Source: Arthrobacter sp. HY1533 (GTDB taxonomy: Bacteria; Actinomycetota; Actinomycetes; Actinomycetales; Micrococcaceae). Taken from it: DNA of 37,571 bases. The position numbers and the translations under genes were made by a program. This document shows positions 15,502 through 22,654 of this stretch, in pieces. The DNA is taken from NCBI RefSeq assembly GCF_027568515.1, contig NZ_JANKZF010000037.1, positions 1-37,571 of the forward strand. Direction: 5' to 3'. Position 1 is the stretch's first letter. Every line of letters begins with the position of its first letter. The notes under the pieces were generated by a model. That model made no database searches. It was not told the origin of the DNA and saw only the letters and a list, made by a program, of their open reading frames with translations.

Positions 15502-16785
15502 CTACTTTGCCCCGGCAGCATTGATGGCCGCCTGCATGTCAGTCATGGCCTGGTCAACACTCTTGGTGCCGCTGATGGCAGCAAAGCTGTTTTGCTGGAT
15601 GGCCAGCGTAACCGCCGGGTAGAAGGGTGTGACGGGACGCGGCACAGCGTTCTGGATGGAGGTCAGCAGAACGGGCAGGTAGGGCAGCTTCTCCACCAGG
15701 GCGGCGTCGGTGTAGAGGCTTTCCGTCACCGGAGCCAGGGATCCCTGTGTTGCATAGAACTTCTGGGTTTCTGCACTGGTCATGAAGGCCACAAAGTCCT
15801 TGGCCGTGGCCTTGTGCTTGGAATCAACACTGACGGCCAGGCTGTGCCCACCCAAAGAGGATGCGCCGGGGCCGGTCTTGCCGGGCAGCGGCGCAATGCC
15901 AAAGGTGTCCTTGACCTTGGAGGAGCCATCTGTCTTGGCCAGGTTGTACACGTACGGCCAATTGCGCAGGAACATCAGCTTCCCGTCCTGGAAGGAAGCC
16001 CGGCCCTGCTCTTCCTGGTACGTCACGGCCTGCTTGGGAATGTTGCCATCCTTGTAGGCCTGCACCAGGTTGTTCAACCCGGCCTTGGCGTCGGCGGTGT
16101 CAACAGTTGCCTTGCCATCCTTGTCCACGACGGTCCCGCCGGCGGTGTTGATGGCCTCGGCAACGTTCACTGTCAGGCCCTCGTACTGGGCCATCTGCCC
16201 GGCGTAGCAGTCGATGCCCTTTGCCTTGGCGATGGGGCACATTCCCATCATCTCGTCCCAGGTCTTGGGCGGGGTGGGAACCAGGTCCTTGCGGTAGTAC
16301 AGGATGCCGCCGTCGGAGGTCTGCGGGGCTGCGTACAGGGTGTCCTTGTAGGTTGCGGCCGCCACGGTTGCCGGCAGGAACCCGGTGGTGTCAACGGCCA
16401 TCTTGTCCTTCAGCGGCTGAAGCCAGCCCTTGGCTGCGAACTCTGCCGTCCACACCACGTCAACGCTGGCAACGTCGTAGTCGCCGTTCTTGGCCTGGAA
16501 TCGCTGGACCAGGTCGTCGTGCTGCTGGTCGGCCTTGTCGGACTGCTCGTTGAAGGTGACCTTCTCGTCCGGGTGGGCCGCGTTCCATTTGTCCACCAGG
16601 GGCCGGATCACATCCGAGTTGTCCTTGCCCTGGACGTAGGTGATGGGCCCGCGGGAATCCAGGTTTTCAGAGGCAGCTCCGCCTCCACCTCCGCCACCGG
16701 TTCCGCCGCCACATGCAGTCAGCGCCAGCGCAAGCGTCGCGGCAGCTGCCATCGGCACGTACATCCTTGAAATCTTGATTCCCAT
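15502..16785 (-). CDS. Sugar-binding lipoprotein of an ABC importer
   Basis: The 427-residue protein is an extracellular solute-binding protein of family 1. It has a lipoprotein signal: a short basic start, the hydrophobic run AAAATLALAL and the lipobox LTAC, with the cysteine at about residue 25, so it should be anchored to the outer face of the membrane. A glycine-rich linker follows and then the two-lobed domain. The C-terminal PFYPAVTLAIQQNSFAAISG with a following helix is typical of CUT1 binding proteins. I start at ATG 16785 because TAGGAG lies upstream and the signal peptide begins there. No gene for the operon's ATPase is nearby, so a shared MsiK-like ATPase is likely. Confidence 0.95.
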   Translation of the reverse strand: MGIKISRMYVPMAAAATLALALTACGGGTGGGGGGGAASENLDSRGPITYVQGKDNSDVIRPLVDKWNAAHPDEKVTFNEQSDKADQQHDDLVQRFQAKNGDYDVASVDVVWTAEFAAKGWLQPLKDKMAVDTTGFLPATVAAATYKDTLYAAPQTSDGGILYYRKDLVPTPPKTWDEMMGMCPIAKAKGIDCYAGQMAQYEGLTVNVAEAINTAGGTVVDKDGKATVDTADAKAGLNNLVQAYKDGNIPKQAVTYQEEQGRASFQDGKLMFLRNWPYVYNLAKTDGSSKVKDTFGIAPLPGKTGPGASSLGGHSLAVSVDSKHKATAKDFVAFMTSAETQKFYATQGSLAPVTESLYTDAALVEKLPYLPVLLTSIQNAVPRPVTPFYPAVTLAIQQNSFAAISGTKSVDQAMTDMQAAINAAGAK

Positions 16786-16860
16786 GCTCGTACTCCTAGG
16801 GTGAAAATTTGATTTGCAGCGCACAGTTCAACGTGTCGCGGCGAGTGGTGTAGCTCACAC

Positions 16861-16895
16861 TAATTAGTCAAAGTGCAATAGTGCAAGCGCTTACA
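16861..16895 (-). promoter_or_regulatory. Operon promoter with a LacI-family operator
   Basis: TGCAAGCGCTTACA (16882-16895) is a near-perfect palindrome with the CG centre typical of LacI/GalR operators. On the minus strand it overlaps the expected -35 region, and TAATTA (16861-16866) is a plausible -10, placing the start of transcription near 16855. LacI bound here would block polymerase. The likely regulator is the LacI protein encoded at the operon end. Confidence 0.65.
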
Positions 16896-16985
16896 CCAAT
16901 TTGTTACCCTTTTGTTTCAGGAGGATGGGCGGCGGTTTTTCAGGGCACTGCACGCACACAGGTGCGCAAATTCGGCTTAAACAAG

Positions 16986-17087
16986 GGACCGCGGGGTGTT
17001 TGGGGGTGTCTGTTATTTATTAACACCCAAACCCCCCGCCGCCTGTTGGGGCTTGAAATATTTTCAAGCCCCAACACCCCGCGGTCC
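16986..17087. repeat. Nested palindromic element with 15-bp terminal inverted repeats
   Basis: GGACCGCGGGGTGTT (16986-17000) is perfectly complementary to AACACCCCGCGGTCC (17073-17087). Inside are a second perfect hairpin (arms 17044-17058 and 17062-17076, loop TAT) and a third weaker one (TGTTA 17011-17015 with TAACA 17021-17025, extendable through GGGTGT and ACACCC). The second hairpin shares bases with the outer arm, so the two cannot form together. No U-tract follows. No coding frame is credible. It lies between the LEA-like gene and the sugar-operon promoter. Confidence 0.7.
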
Positions 17088-17101
17088 TGGTGGTTCTTAT
17101 G

Positions 17102-17116
17102 CCCGCTGCCAGCGGG
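17102..17116 (-). terminator. Small hairpin directly after the LEA-like gene
   Basis: CCCGCT (17102-17107) pairs with AGCGGG (17111-17116) around a three-base loop, eight bases beyond the stop codon. It lacks a T-run and may only protect the 3' end. Confidence 0.35.
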
Positions 17117-17123
17117 TGCCCTG

Positions 17124-17453
17124 CTACTTGTCGTGCTTGAAGATTCCGGCGATCTTGGCGCCGAGGCCCTTGGCGTGCTCCACGGCGTCGCCGGCGAATT
17201 CCTTCACGTTCTCAACCGCGTCCTCGGCGAACTCTTTGATGTTCTCCGTGGCGTCACCGGCGAACTCCTTGATGTTCTCCGTTGCATCACCGGCGAAGTC
17301 CTTGGCCTTCTCGGCGGCATCGGCGGCCACATCCTTGGCCTTCTCGGCAGCGTCGGCTGCGAAGTCCTTGGCCTGTGCCAGTGCATCGGCACCGGCCTCG
17401 CCAGCCTGGCCTGCAGCTTCTTCGATCGGGTTTCCAGCGTTGTTTTCAGTCAT
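17124..17453 (-). CDS. LEA-like protein built of 11-residue repeats
   Basis: The 109-residue acidic protein contains six consecutive 11-residue repeats at 29-94, each like K-(D/E)-F-A-x-D-A-x-E-x-x, for example KDFAADAAEKA and KEFAGDATENI, plus a degenerate unit before and after. This is the pattern of group 3 LEA and related proteins, which are disordered in solution and fold into amphipathic helices on drying or at membranes. There is no signal peptide or membrane helix. The start (17453) follows GGAGGGCACC. It lies 69 bases downstream of the Asp23-type operon, on the same strand, and could be co-transcribed as part of an envelope-stress response. Confidence 0.8.
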   Translation of the reverse strand: MTENNAGNPIEEAAGQAGEAGADALAQAKDFAADAAEKAKDVAADAAEKAKDFAGDATENIKEFAGDATENIKEFAEDAVENVKEFAGDAVEHAKGLGAKIAGIFKHDK

Positions 17454-17522
17454 GGTGCCCTCCGTGTTGCGTCGATGCGGTCCCCCAAGCAAATAGCACC
17501 CGAGGGTGTTGATGAAATGAGA

Positions 17523-18143
17523 CTAGCGGACTCGTTCGGCTTTCGTGAACCGTGACCTGGCCGCCGTGCCAATGCTCAGCAGCACCGGCACTTCAAGGCC
17601 CAGCAGTTCATCCAGAGCCTCCACCAGTTCGGCGATCTCAGCGGCGATCTTGTGCGGGGCAACCCCCTGGCGGGGCAGGACCCGGACCTTGACGGCCGTC
17701 TGGCGCGCAAAGTCATAACTCGTCACAGAAACGCCGAGCAGGTCCGTCCGTTCCAGCAGGGCGCTTTTAAGCGCCTGCTCAGCCACGGCGCAGCTGATCC
17801 TGACCGCCCCGGCGGCGCCGTCGTCGTCCGCGTCCCCAGGACGGTCCAGCAGGGTGGCGGCACGTCCCTTGCCCTGATTGGCGATCCAGCTGATCATGGC
17901 AATGACCACCAGCAGCGAGAGGGCCGCCCCGGCTATCCAGATCCAGCTTTCATTGCCCAGCAGGAGCCGGGACCGGTTTTCGTAGTCCCGCAGCCAGTCG
18001 AGCTGTGCGCCCGCATAGCCCTGCCACCACTGGGCGGCGGATGGAACCGTGGCCAGCACCACCAGGCCTGCCCCGGCAGCCAGGAGCACCAGCCCCAGGA
18101 GGGCCAGCAGGAACCTGTTAAGTCCGCGCGGTGTGCCGTTCAT
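17523..18143 (-). CDS. AmaP-like membrane protein of the alkaline-shock operon
   Basis: The 206-residue protein has two membrane helices, FLLALLGLVLLAAGAGLVVLATV (about 11-33) and WIWIAGAALSLLVVIAMISWIA (about 67-88), and a C-terminal soluble domain of about 110 residues. That arrangement is typical of AmaP, which in staphylococci anchors Asp23 at the membrane. The soluble part (SVTSYDFARQTAVKVRVLPRQGVAPHKIAAEIAELVEALDELLG) has the alternating strand pattern of the Asp23 fold. Its ATG overlaps the preceding stop codon by four bases. It is the last gene of the five-gene overlapping chain. Confidence 0.8.
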   Translation of the reverse strand: MNGTPRGLNRFLLALLGLVLLAAGAGLVVLATVPSAAQWWQGYAGAQLDWLRDYENRSRLLLGNESWIWIAGAALSLLVVIAMISWIANQGKGRAATLLDRPGDADDDGAAGAVRISCAVAEQALKSALLERTDLLGVSVTSYDFARQTAVKVRVLPRQGVAPHKIAAEIAELVEALDELLGLEVPVLLSIGTAARSRFTKAERVR

Positions 18144-18715
18144 ACGCCAATCACCCCGCTGTCGGCCAGTTTCACAGTGACGGCCGGCGCCGGATCCAGG
18201 GCCATGTCAGCCAGCTCGGCCTCAACGGCCGCCTGGATGGCGGCTTCGGAGAGGCGGATTCCGGAGGTTGGCCGGATGTTCACCTGGACCAGGCGGGCCG
18301 AAACCACCACCATGACCTGCTCCCGGGTGACCCCGGCGGCCATCCGTGCGCACCGTGCCAGCGCCGAGGCAACCACCTCGTCGTCCACCACAATGGCCAC
18401 ACGCGGATCGGCAACCACATGCCGTGCCCGCCGCCCAGGCAGCAGCCCGTTGCCGAGGAAAATCAGGCCGAGGAGTGCAAGAACGACGCCGGCCGCCCCG
18501 AGTAGGAGCGGCGAATAAGGTCCGGGCAGCGCGGCAAGCCAGGCGCCCGCGTCCACCGGGTGGACCAGCCAGCTGGGCTGTCCCAGCGCCGCCAGCGTAA
18601 ATTCGAGCATGCAGTAGATGGCAAGGGCGGCAACCGCAACGGCCACCACCACCGAGAGTGCCGAACGGGGTGAATGCGTCTCGCGGCGCAGGGCACGCTG
18701 CATGGGACCGGTCAC
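18140..18715 (-). CDS. DUF6286-type membrane protein of the Asp23 operon
   Basis: A 191-residue protein with two membrane helices (about 20-44 and 69-91) and a C-terminal alkaline-shock-like domain, RVAIVVDDEVVASALARCARMAAGVTREQVMVVVSARLVQVNIRPTSGIRLSEAAIQAAVEAELADMALDPAPAVTVKL. The layout matches the DUF6286 family, found next to Asp23 genes in actinobacteria. It starts at a GTG that overlaps the previous stop (GTGA) and ends inside the start of the AmaP-like gene. It probably forms a membrane complex with the other operon products. Confidence 0.78.
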   Translation of the reverse strand: MTGPMQRALRRETHSPRSALSVVVAVAVAALAIYCMLEFTLAALGQPSWLVHPVDAGAWLAALPGPYSPLLLGAAGVVLALLGLIFLGNGLLPGRRARHVVADPRVAIVVDDEVVASALARCARMAAGVTREQVMVVVSARLVQVNIRPTSGIRLSEAAIQAAVEAELADMALDPAPAVTVKLADSGVIGV

Positions 18716-19119
18716 TGAACCCTCCCCTCGGTGTTTGCCAGCAGCCCGGAAATGCGCACGTCGACGCGGCTCAGCTGCGAACCGGTGAGCCGCTCAACCT
18801 CGGACAGTATCTGCAGCTTTGCCGCCGTGGCACGGGCCAGGACGCTGCCGCCGCTGAGGGCAACGCGTGCCGGGTTGCGCCTGACATCCTGCAGGGACGG
18901 GGCACCCATGGCGGAGGCAACGGACAGGGCGAGTGAGCCGGCGTCGTCCGACCAGCTGATCCGGACCTGGGCGGGGGCAACGGCCAGCACCTGGGCCGCA
19001 GCCGCCTTGGCAACTGAGGTCAATGCCTGCGTGCTGATGCGGTTGTGCCCCGCATGGGCAGGGTTGCGGGCCGGGTCCAACCCCTGTGGGGCGGGATCGC
19101 CCGCGGGTGCGGCGCTCAC
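18712..19119 (-). CDS. Small Asp23-fold-like soluble protein
   Basis: The 135-residue protein has no membrane helix. After a proline-rich start (PAGDPAPQGLDPARNPAHAGH), residues 28-135 carry strand-helix patterns like those of Asp23: RISTQALTSVAKAAAAQVLAVAPAQVRISWSDDAGSLALSVASAMGAP, and at the end SEVERLTGSQLSRVDVRISGL, which mirrors the family's closing LTGxxVxxVDVxIxxL. I read it as a divergent Asp23 paralogue. The start is a GTG at 19119 that overlaps the DUF2273 stop by four bases. A much longer open frame exists upstream but runs through two other genes and is rejected. Confidence 0.72.
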   Translation of the reverse strand: MSAAPAGDPAPQGLDPARNPAHAGHNRISTQALTSVAKAAAAQVLAVAPAQVRISWSDDAGSLALSVASAMGAPSLQDVRRNPARVALSGGSVLARATAAKLQILSEVERLTGSQLSRVDVRISGLLANTEGRVQ

Positions 19120-19307
19120 GATGATGAGCGCCGTCCGGTCAGGGCGTCCAGCACGCCTCTCCAGTCGAGCTTGCCGCCGGCCGCGCGGCCCACGAACGCG
19201 CCAATGGCAATGAAGGCCGCCGAGACCACAAAGCCCCAGAAGCCAAAGGCAAAGGCCATGAACGCCAAAAAGGCGCCGAATGCTGCGCACACCACACTGA
19301 GATTCAC
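19116..19307 (-). CDS. DUF2273 small membrane protein
   Basis: A 63-residue protein with two tightly packed hydrophobic helices (CAAFGAFLAFMAFAFGFWGFVVSAAFIAIGAFVG) and a short basic tail containing KLDWRGVLDALTGRRSSS. This matches DUF2273, which occurs between amaP and asp23 in many Gram-positive bacteria and is thought to help fix the complex in the membrane. It begins at a GTG overlapping the Asp23 stop by four bases and ends in a four-base overlap with the next gene. Confidence 0.85.
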   Translation of the reverse strand: MNLSVVCAAFGAFLAFMAFAFGFWGFVVSAAFIAIGAFVGRAAGGKLDWRGVLDALTGRRSSS

Positions 19308-19843
19308 GGCTTTTCCCCGGCTTCCGTTGAGTTGTTGAAAGAATCTTGGGCCGGCACACCGGCGTCGGCCGGCTTGTCCAGCGATGCCGGCCTTGCCGGC
19401 TGTGACAGCCGCTCGGACAGGCGCGGGCGCCCGGCAGGCTTCTCGGTGTCGGCCGCTGGGATGAACACGTCGGTGATTTCAATGTTCACCTCAATGACGC
19501 CGCGCCCCACGAGCTCCTCCACGGCCGCGTACACGCCGGCCCGGACGGTGTTGGCGAGCGTTTGCAGCGGGTAGCCGTACTCGGCCACGAGGACAATGTC
19601 CACGGCAACCTGGGATTCGCCCACCTCGACGCGCACGCCCTGCGTGAGATCGGTGGCGCCCACCACTTCACGGATTGCCCCGATGGAGCGCGAGGCTCCG
19701 GAACCGAGTGCGTGGACGCCCGGGACTCCGCGGACGGCGACGCCGACAACCTTGGCCACCGCCGTCTCGGCAATGACGGTCCTCCCCTGGGTGCCCTGCC
19801 CCGTGGCGTCCGTGCCCTGTGAAGCCTGGTTGTGCGAATCCAT
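19304..19843 (-). CDS. Asp23/Gls24 family envelope stress protein
   Basis: The 179-residue protein contains the Asp23 domain at about 21-128: GRTVIAETAVAKVVGVAVRGVPGVHALG, then GVRVEVGESQVAVDIVLVAEYGYPLQTLANTVRAGVYAAVEELVGRGVIEVNIEITDVFIP. The remaining 50 residues are a low-complexity, proline- and serine-rich tail. Asp23 proteins are abundant membrane-associated stress proteins, induced by alkaline shock in staphylococci. It heads the operon; GAAAGG upstream supports the ATG at 19843. The four downstream genes all follow by 4-base overlaps, so expression is probably stoichiometric. Confidence 0.92.
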   Translation of the reverse strand: MDSHNQASQGTDATGQGTQGRTVIAETAVAKVVGVAVRGVPGVHALGSGASRSIGAIREVVGATDLTQGVRVEVGESQVAVDIVLVAEYGYPLQTLANTVRAGVYAAVEELVGRGVIEVNIEITDVFIPAADTEKPAGRPRLSERLSQPARPASLDKPADAGVPAQDSFNNSTEAGEKP

Positions 19844-20041
19844 GAATGCGCCTTTCTGTTTGTCCTAACGGTAAGCCTATGCAGCACAAACTTGAGGGGC
19901 AACGCCGGTGGGGGCCAGAAAGCCGCCTGGCCGGCGCACGGATGGGACCTGGTTGCGGGCCCCGCCGCGGAAGGCGCGGGACAAAACGTGAGACGAAACA
20001 CAGCCGCCAGGGGTGGCGGGAAAAGTTCCCGGGAAACGCAA

Positions 20042-20067
20042 AAGACCCCCAATTTCTTGGGGGTCTT
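20042..20067 (-). terminator. Rho-independent terminator of the tRNA operon
   Basis: AAGACCCCCAA (20042-20052) and TTGGGGGTCTT (20057-20067) form a perfect 11-pair stem with a four-base loop, starting two bases beyond the 3' end of tRNA-Phe. On the minus strand the stem ends in TT and runs on as TT, giving a short U-tract. Confidence 0.88.
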
Positions 20068-20069
20068 GC

Positions 20070-20145
20070 TGGTGGCTCCGACCGGCGTCGATCCGGTGAC
20101 CTTTCGATTTTCAGTCGAACGCTCTACCAACTGAGCTACAGAGCC
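20070..20145 (-). tRNA. tRNA-Phe (GAA)
   Basis: A complete 76-base cloverleaf on the minus strand: acceptor GGCTCTG paired with CGGAGCC, D-arm around AGCTCAGTTGGTAGAGC, anticodon stem TCGAC/ATCGA with loop CTGAAAA (anticodon GAA), and T-arm ending GGATCGACGCC. The 3' CCA is encoded, unlike in the two neighbouring tRNA genes. A terminator follows at once. Confidence 0.96.
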
Positions 20146-20202
20146 TTGGTGATCTGAAAATCTCGTCACCAGATTCCCTTGCACTAGTCAAGAAAACCAA
20201 AG

Positions 20203-20276
20203 CGACCCTGACGGGACTCGAACCCGCGACCTCCGCCGTGACAGGGCGGCGCGCTAACCAACTGCGCTACAGGGCC
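20203..20276 (-). tRNA. tRNA-Asp (GTC)
   Basis: A 74-base cloverleaf on the minus strand with acceptor GGCCCTG paired to CAGGGTC (one G-U), D-loop AGTTGGTTA, anticodon loop CTGTCAC (anticodon GTC), T-loop GTTCGAGTC and discriminator G. CCA is not encoded. It lies 57 bases upstream of tRNA-Phe in the same direction. Confidence 0.96.
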
Positions 20277-20375
20277 ATACTTGTACTTCTTTTTGCTTCA
20301 TTCACCCTCTCGGGTGATTTTCACGAGTTATAGCTTAGCAGCTTTTTTCCGGCTGTTTTACCACTCACTCGCAAG

Positions 20376-20448
20376 TACCCCCAACGGGATTCGAACCCGT
20401 GCCGCCGCCGTGAAAGGGCGGTGTCCTAGGCCGCTAGACGATGGGGGC
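20376..20448 (-). tRNA. tRNA-Glu (TTC)
   Basis: A 73-base cloverleaf on the minus strand with acceptor GCCCCCA paired to TGGGGGT (G-U at the first pair), anticodon loop CTTTCAC (anticodon TTC), T-loop GTTCGAATC and discriminator A. CCA is not encoded. The spacer of 99 bases to tRNA-Asp contains TATAAC on the minus strand (20332-20327), a possible extra promoter for the two downstream tRNA genes. Confidence 0.96.
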
Positions 20449-20589
20449 CTAAGTCAGCTTCAAGGCGTCCGCGTTGTTTCCAGCGCGTTGCTCCGAAGTG
20501 GACTCCAAAAACTATAGGGCCTATTTGCTCCATGCACAAATCGAGCATCCGCGGGCCTTTTCCGGCACGGCCGAACGTAGGCTTGTGGC

Positions 20590-20997
20590 ATGCATGAAAA
20601 CCCCCTCGCCGGCATCCCGTCCTTCGGTCCGTTCAGCATGGACGAGGCGGAATTTGACGACGCCGTGCAGGCGGCCATCGCCCGGATTCCGGCGGACATC
20701 AGGGCGGAAATGGACAATGTGGCCATCTTCATTGCCGACGACTACGTACCCTCGGCCGATGAGGATCCTGACACCGTGCTGCTTGGACTGTATGAGGGCA
20801 CGCCGCTGACGGAGCGGGACTCCTGGTGGGGCACAGGTTCCCTGCCCGACCGGATCACCATCTTCCGCAACCCCATCCTCGAGATCTGCACGAGCCGCGA
20901 AGAGGTCATCCACGAGGTGGCCGTGACCGTGACCCATGAAATCGCCCACCACTTCGGCATCAGCGACGAGCGCCTGCATGATCTTGGCTGGGGCTAA
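20590..20997 (+). CDS. Minimal zinc metallopeptidase (MMP, zincin-like)
   Basis: The 135-residue protein belongs to the small zincin-like metallopeptidase family (PF06262). The zinc motif near the C-terminus is TVTHEIAHHFGISDERLHDLGWG, giving HExxH with a following GxxD in which Asp is the third ligand. The upstream helix starting SREEVIHEVAVTV is also typical. It has no signal peptide, so it acts in the cytoplasm. The natural substrate of the family is not known. No ribosome-binding site is seen; TAGGCT at 20578-20583 lies six bases before the ATG, suggesting a leaderless transcript. Confidence 0.9.
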   Translation: MHENPLAGIPSFGPFSMDEAEFDDAVQAAIARIPADIRAEMDNVAIFIADDYVPSADEDPDTVLLGLYEGTPLTERDSWWGTGSLPDRITIFRNPILEICTSREEVIHEVAVTVTHEIAHHFGISDERLHDLGWG

Positions 20998-21000
20998 ATG

Positions 21001-21047
21001 ACACCAATGTGATTCATGTTGCTGGTGTTTCCCTTGTTGCAAAAGGG
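21001..21047 (+). terminator. Hairpins after the metallopeptidase gene
   Basis: ACACCA (21001-21006) can pair with TGGTGT (21023-21028), followed by TTCCCTT. A second small stem CCCTT (21031-21035) with AAGGG (21043-21047) follows. This is a weak terminator candidate or the leader of the NlpC/P60 gene. The remaining 100 bases to that gene show no feature I can name. Confidence 0.35.
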
Positions 21048-21148
21048 ATCTTGCAGGCCGTAGGGTCGGTTTCAGCTGTGCAATTGCGCGCCCACCCCCG
21101 CCCGGATGCGTGCGCCCCTCCCCCTGATTTCTGCAGTAAGGCAAATGG

Positions 21149-22573
21149 ATGAGCAAGCGACTCCTGGTACGCGGCACAACGGCCCTGGCCTGCGCCGCCG
21201 TTGCCTCATCGGCCTTCATTGCCCCTGCCGCGGCAGCACCGCACTTTGGCACGACGGCGGCGCAACAGTTCTCGCTGCGGCCCTCCAGCCCCGCCATTCC
21301 CAGCCAGGAGGACATTGCCAAGGCCAAGGAATCGGAGGCGGCCACGGCTGCCACCTCGGCCGAGCTGGACGCCATCATTGCCTCCGCCAATGACAGGCTG
21401 CAGGCCGCGACCATGGCCTCCATGGGCGCCAACGATAACTACACGCAGGCCCTTGTGGAACTCGAGCAGCGCCAAGCCGAGGCCGGGACAAGCAAGGCAA
21501 AGGCGGCAGCGGCCGCCGCGGCGCAGAAGCAGGCCAAGGCCCAGCTGGGCCAACTGGCCGGCAGCCTGTACAAAAATGGCGGCCTCGACCTGAGCGTGCA
21601 GGGCCTGCTCACGAGCACCGATGCCGACAACGCGCTGTACCAGGCGTCAACGCTCATGGCCCTGGGCAACAACCGCGCACACACCTTTGACACGGCCGAA
21701 TCGGCCGCCGCCACCTCGGCTGCCCTGGAAGCCCAGGCCACGGAGGCCAGCGGGGCCGCCACCGAGGCGGCCAAAACGGCCGAGGCCTCCCGTGCCCGGG
21801 CCCAGGCTGCAACCGACGCCCAGGCGGCGGTCGTGGCAGAAAACCAGGCCCAGCGCGGGGTCCTGCTGGACCGGCTGGCCGCCTTGCACAACACCACTGT
21901 GGCACTGGAAGGCGCCCGGGTTGAGGAACTGCAGCGCAAGGCCCAGGAGGAAGCCCTGAAACAGCAGCTTGAGGCCTCCAACAATGCCCCTGCGCCTGTT
22001 CGTCCGCCGGCCACGGGGACCACACCGCCCGTTCGTCCCGCTGATCCCGCCCCGGCGCCCCAGCCTCCAGCGCCCAAGCCCCCGGCACCCAAGCCGAGCA
22101 GCCCGGCACCGAAGCCGCCAGCCCCCACCACTCCCCCGCCGGTCAAGCCGCCCGTCACGACACCGCCGGTGCAGCCGCCGGTGACCCCGCCGCCGTCGGG
22201 CAACTACATCAACGTCATGGTCAACTACGCCATGTCCAAGGTGGGCGGCCCTTACCAGTGGGGCGGAACCGGGCCCGTGGCCTTTGACTGCTCCGGCCTT
22301 GTCCTGAAGGCGTTTGCCGCGGCGGGCGTTGCAGTGCCGCGGCAGGGCACCGACCAGTTCTGGGCGGCCCCGCAGCGCGTGCCGATCTCGCAGATGCGCT
22401 ACGGCGACCTGCTGGTCTTCAACGACAACGGCAGGGGCCAGTTCACGCACATCGCCATCTACATCGGCAACAACCAGGTGGTGCAGGCGCTGAACCCGGA
22501 GCAGCCCATCCAGGTGACGCCGCTGTCGTGGATGTCCGGGATGCAGCTGTACCCGTACGCGGCCAGGTACTGA
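21149..22573 (+). CDS. Secreted NlpC/P60 peptidoglycan hydrolase (RipA-like)
   Basis: This 474-residue exported cysteine peptidase should cut peptide stems in peptidoglycan during growth or division. A signal peptide (residues 1 to about 31, ending AAAAP) is followed by a long alanine-rich coiled coil (about 50-270), a proline-rich linker (about 278-350) that may span the wall, and the NlpC/P60 domain. The catalytic Cys381 is in FDCSGLV, His434 in THIAIYIG, and Asn449 is a candidate third residue. The order coiled coil, linker, catalytic domain matches RipA-type hydrolases. The ATG at 21149 follows TAAGG. A terminator hairpin follows. Confidence 0.94.
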   Translation: MSKRLLVRGTTALACAAVASSAFIAPAAAAPHFGTTAAQQFSLRPSSPAIPSQEDIAKAKESEAATAATSAELDAIIASANDRLQAATMASMGANDNYTQALVELEQRQAEAGTSKAKAAAAAAAQKQAKAQLGQLAGSLYKNGGLDLSVQGLLTSTDADNALYQASTLMALGNNRAHTFDTAESAAATSAALEAQATEASGAATEAAKTAEASRARAQAATDAQAAVVAENQAQRGVLLDRLAALHNTTVALEGARVEELQRKAQEEALKQQLEASNNAPAPVRPPATGTTPPVRPADPAPAPQPPAPKPPAPKPSSPAPKPPAPTTPPPVKPPVTTPPVQPPVTPPPSGNYINVMVNYAMSKVGGPYQWGGTGPVAFDCSGLVLKAFAAAGVAVPRQGTDQFWAAPQRVPISQMRYGDLLVFNDNGRGQFTHIAIYIGNNQVVQALNPEQPIQVTPLSWMSGMQLYPYAARY

Positions 22574-22594
22574 CCTCTTTCTTAGGCTCCAACG

Positions 22595-22639
22595 AAAGGG
22601 CGCCTGCCTCCACGAATTCCGTGGAGACAGGCGCCCTTT
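22595..22639. terminator. Bidirectional terminator between NlpC/P60 and USP genes
   Basis: Arms of 20 bases (22595-22614 and 22620-22639) pair with one mismatch around the loop AATTC. It sits in the 81-base gap between two convergent genes. The stem ends in TTT on each strand, so it probably serves both. Confidence 0.75.
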
Positions 22640-22654
22640 GCGATGCGGCTGGAG

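Noticed and set aside
17130-17400. Short tandem DNA repeats (33-base period) as a CRISPR or satellite
   Set aside because: The period comes from the 11-residue protein repeat of the LEA-like gene. There are no spacers, and the units diverge at synonymous positions as in coding sequence.
20042-20448. tRNA cluster as a phage or island attachment site
   Set aside because: No integrase gene, no repeated tRNA 3' fragment and no change in composition is seen near the three tRNA genes.
20998-21148. Possible c-di-AMP (ydaO) riboswitch before the NlpC/P60 gene
   Set aside because: Such riboswitches often control wall hydrolases in actinobacteria, but I could not find the conserved core in this 150-base leader.
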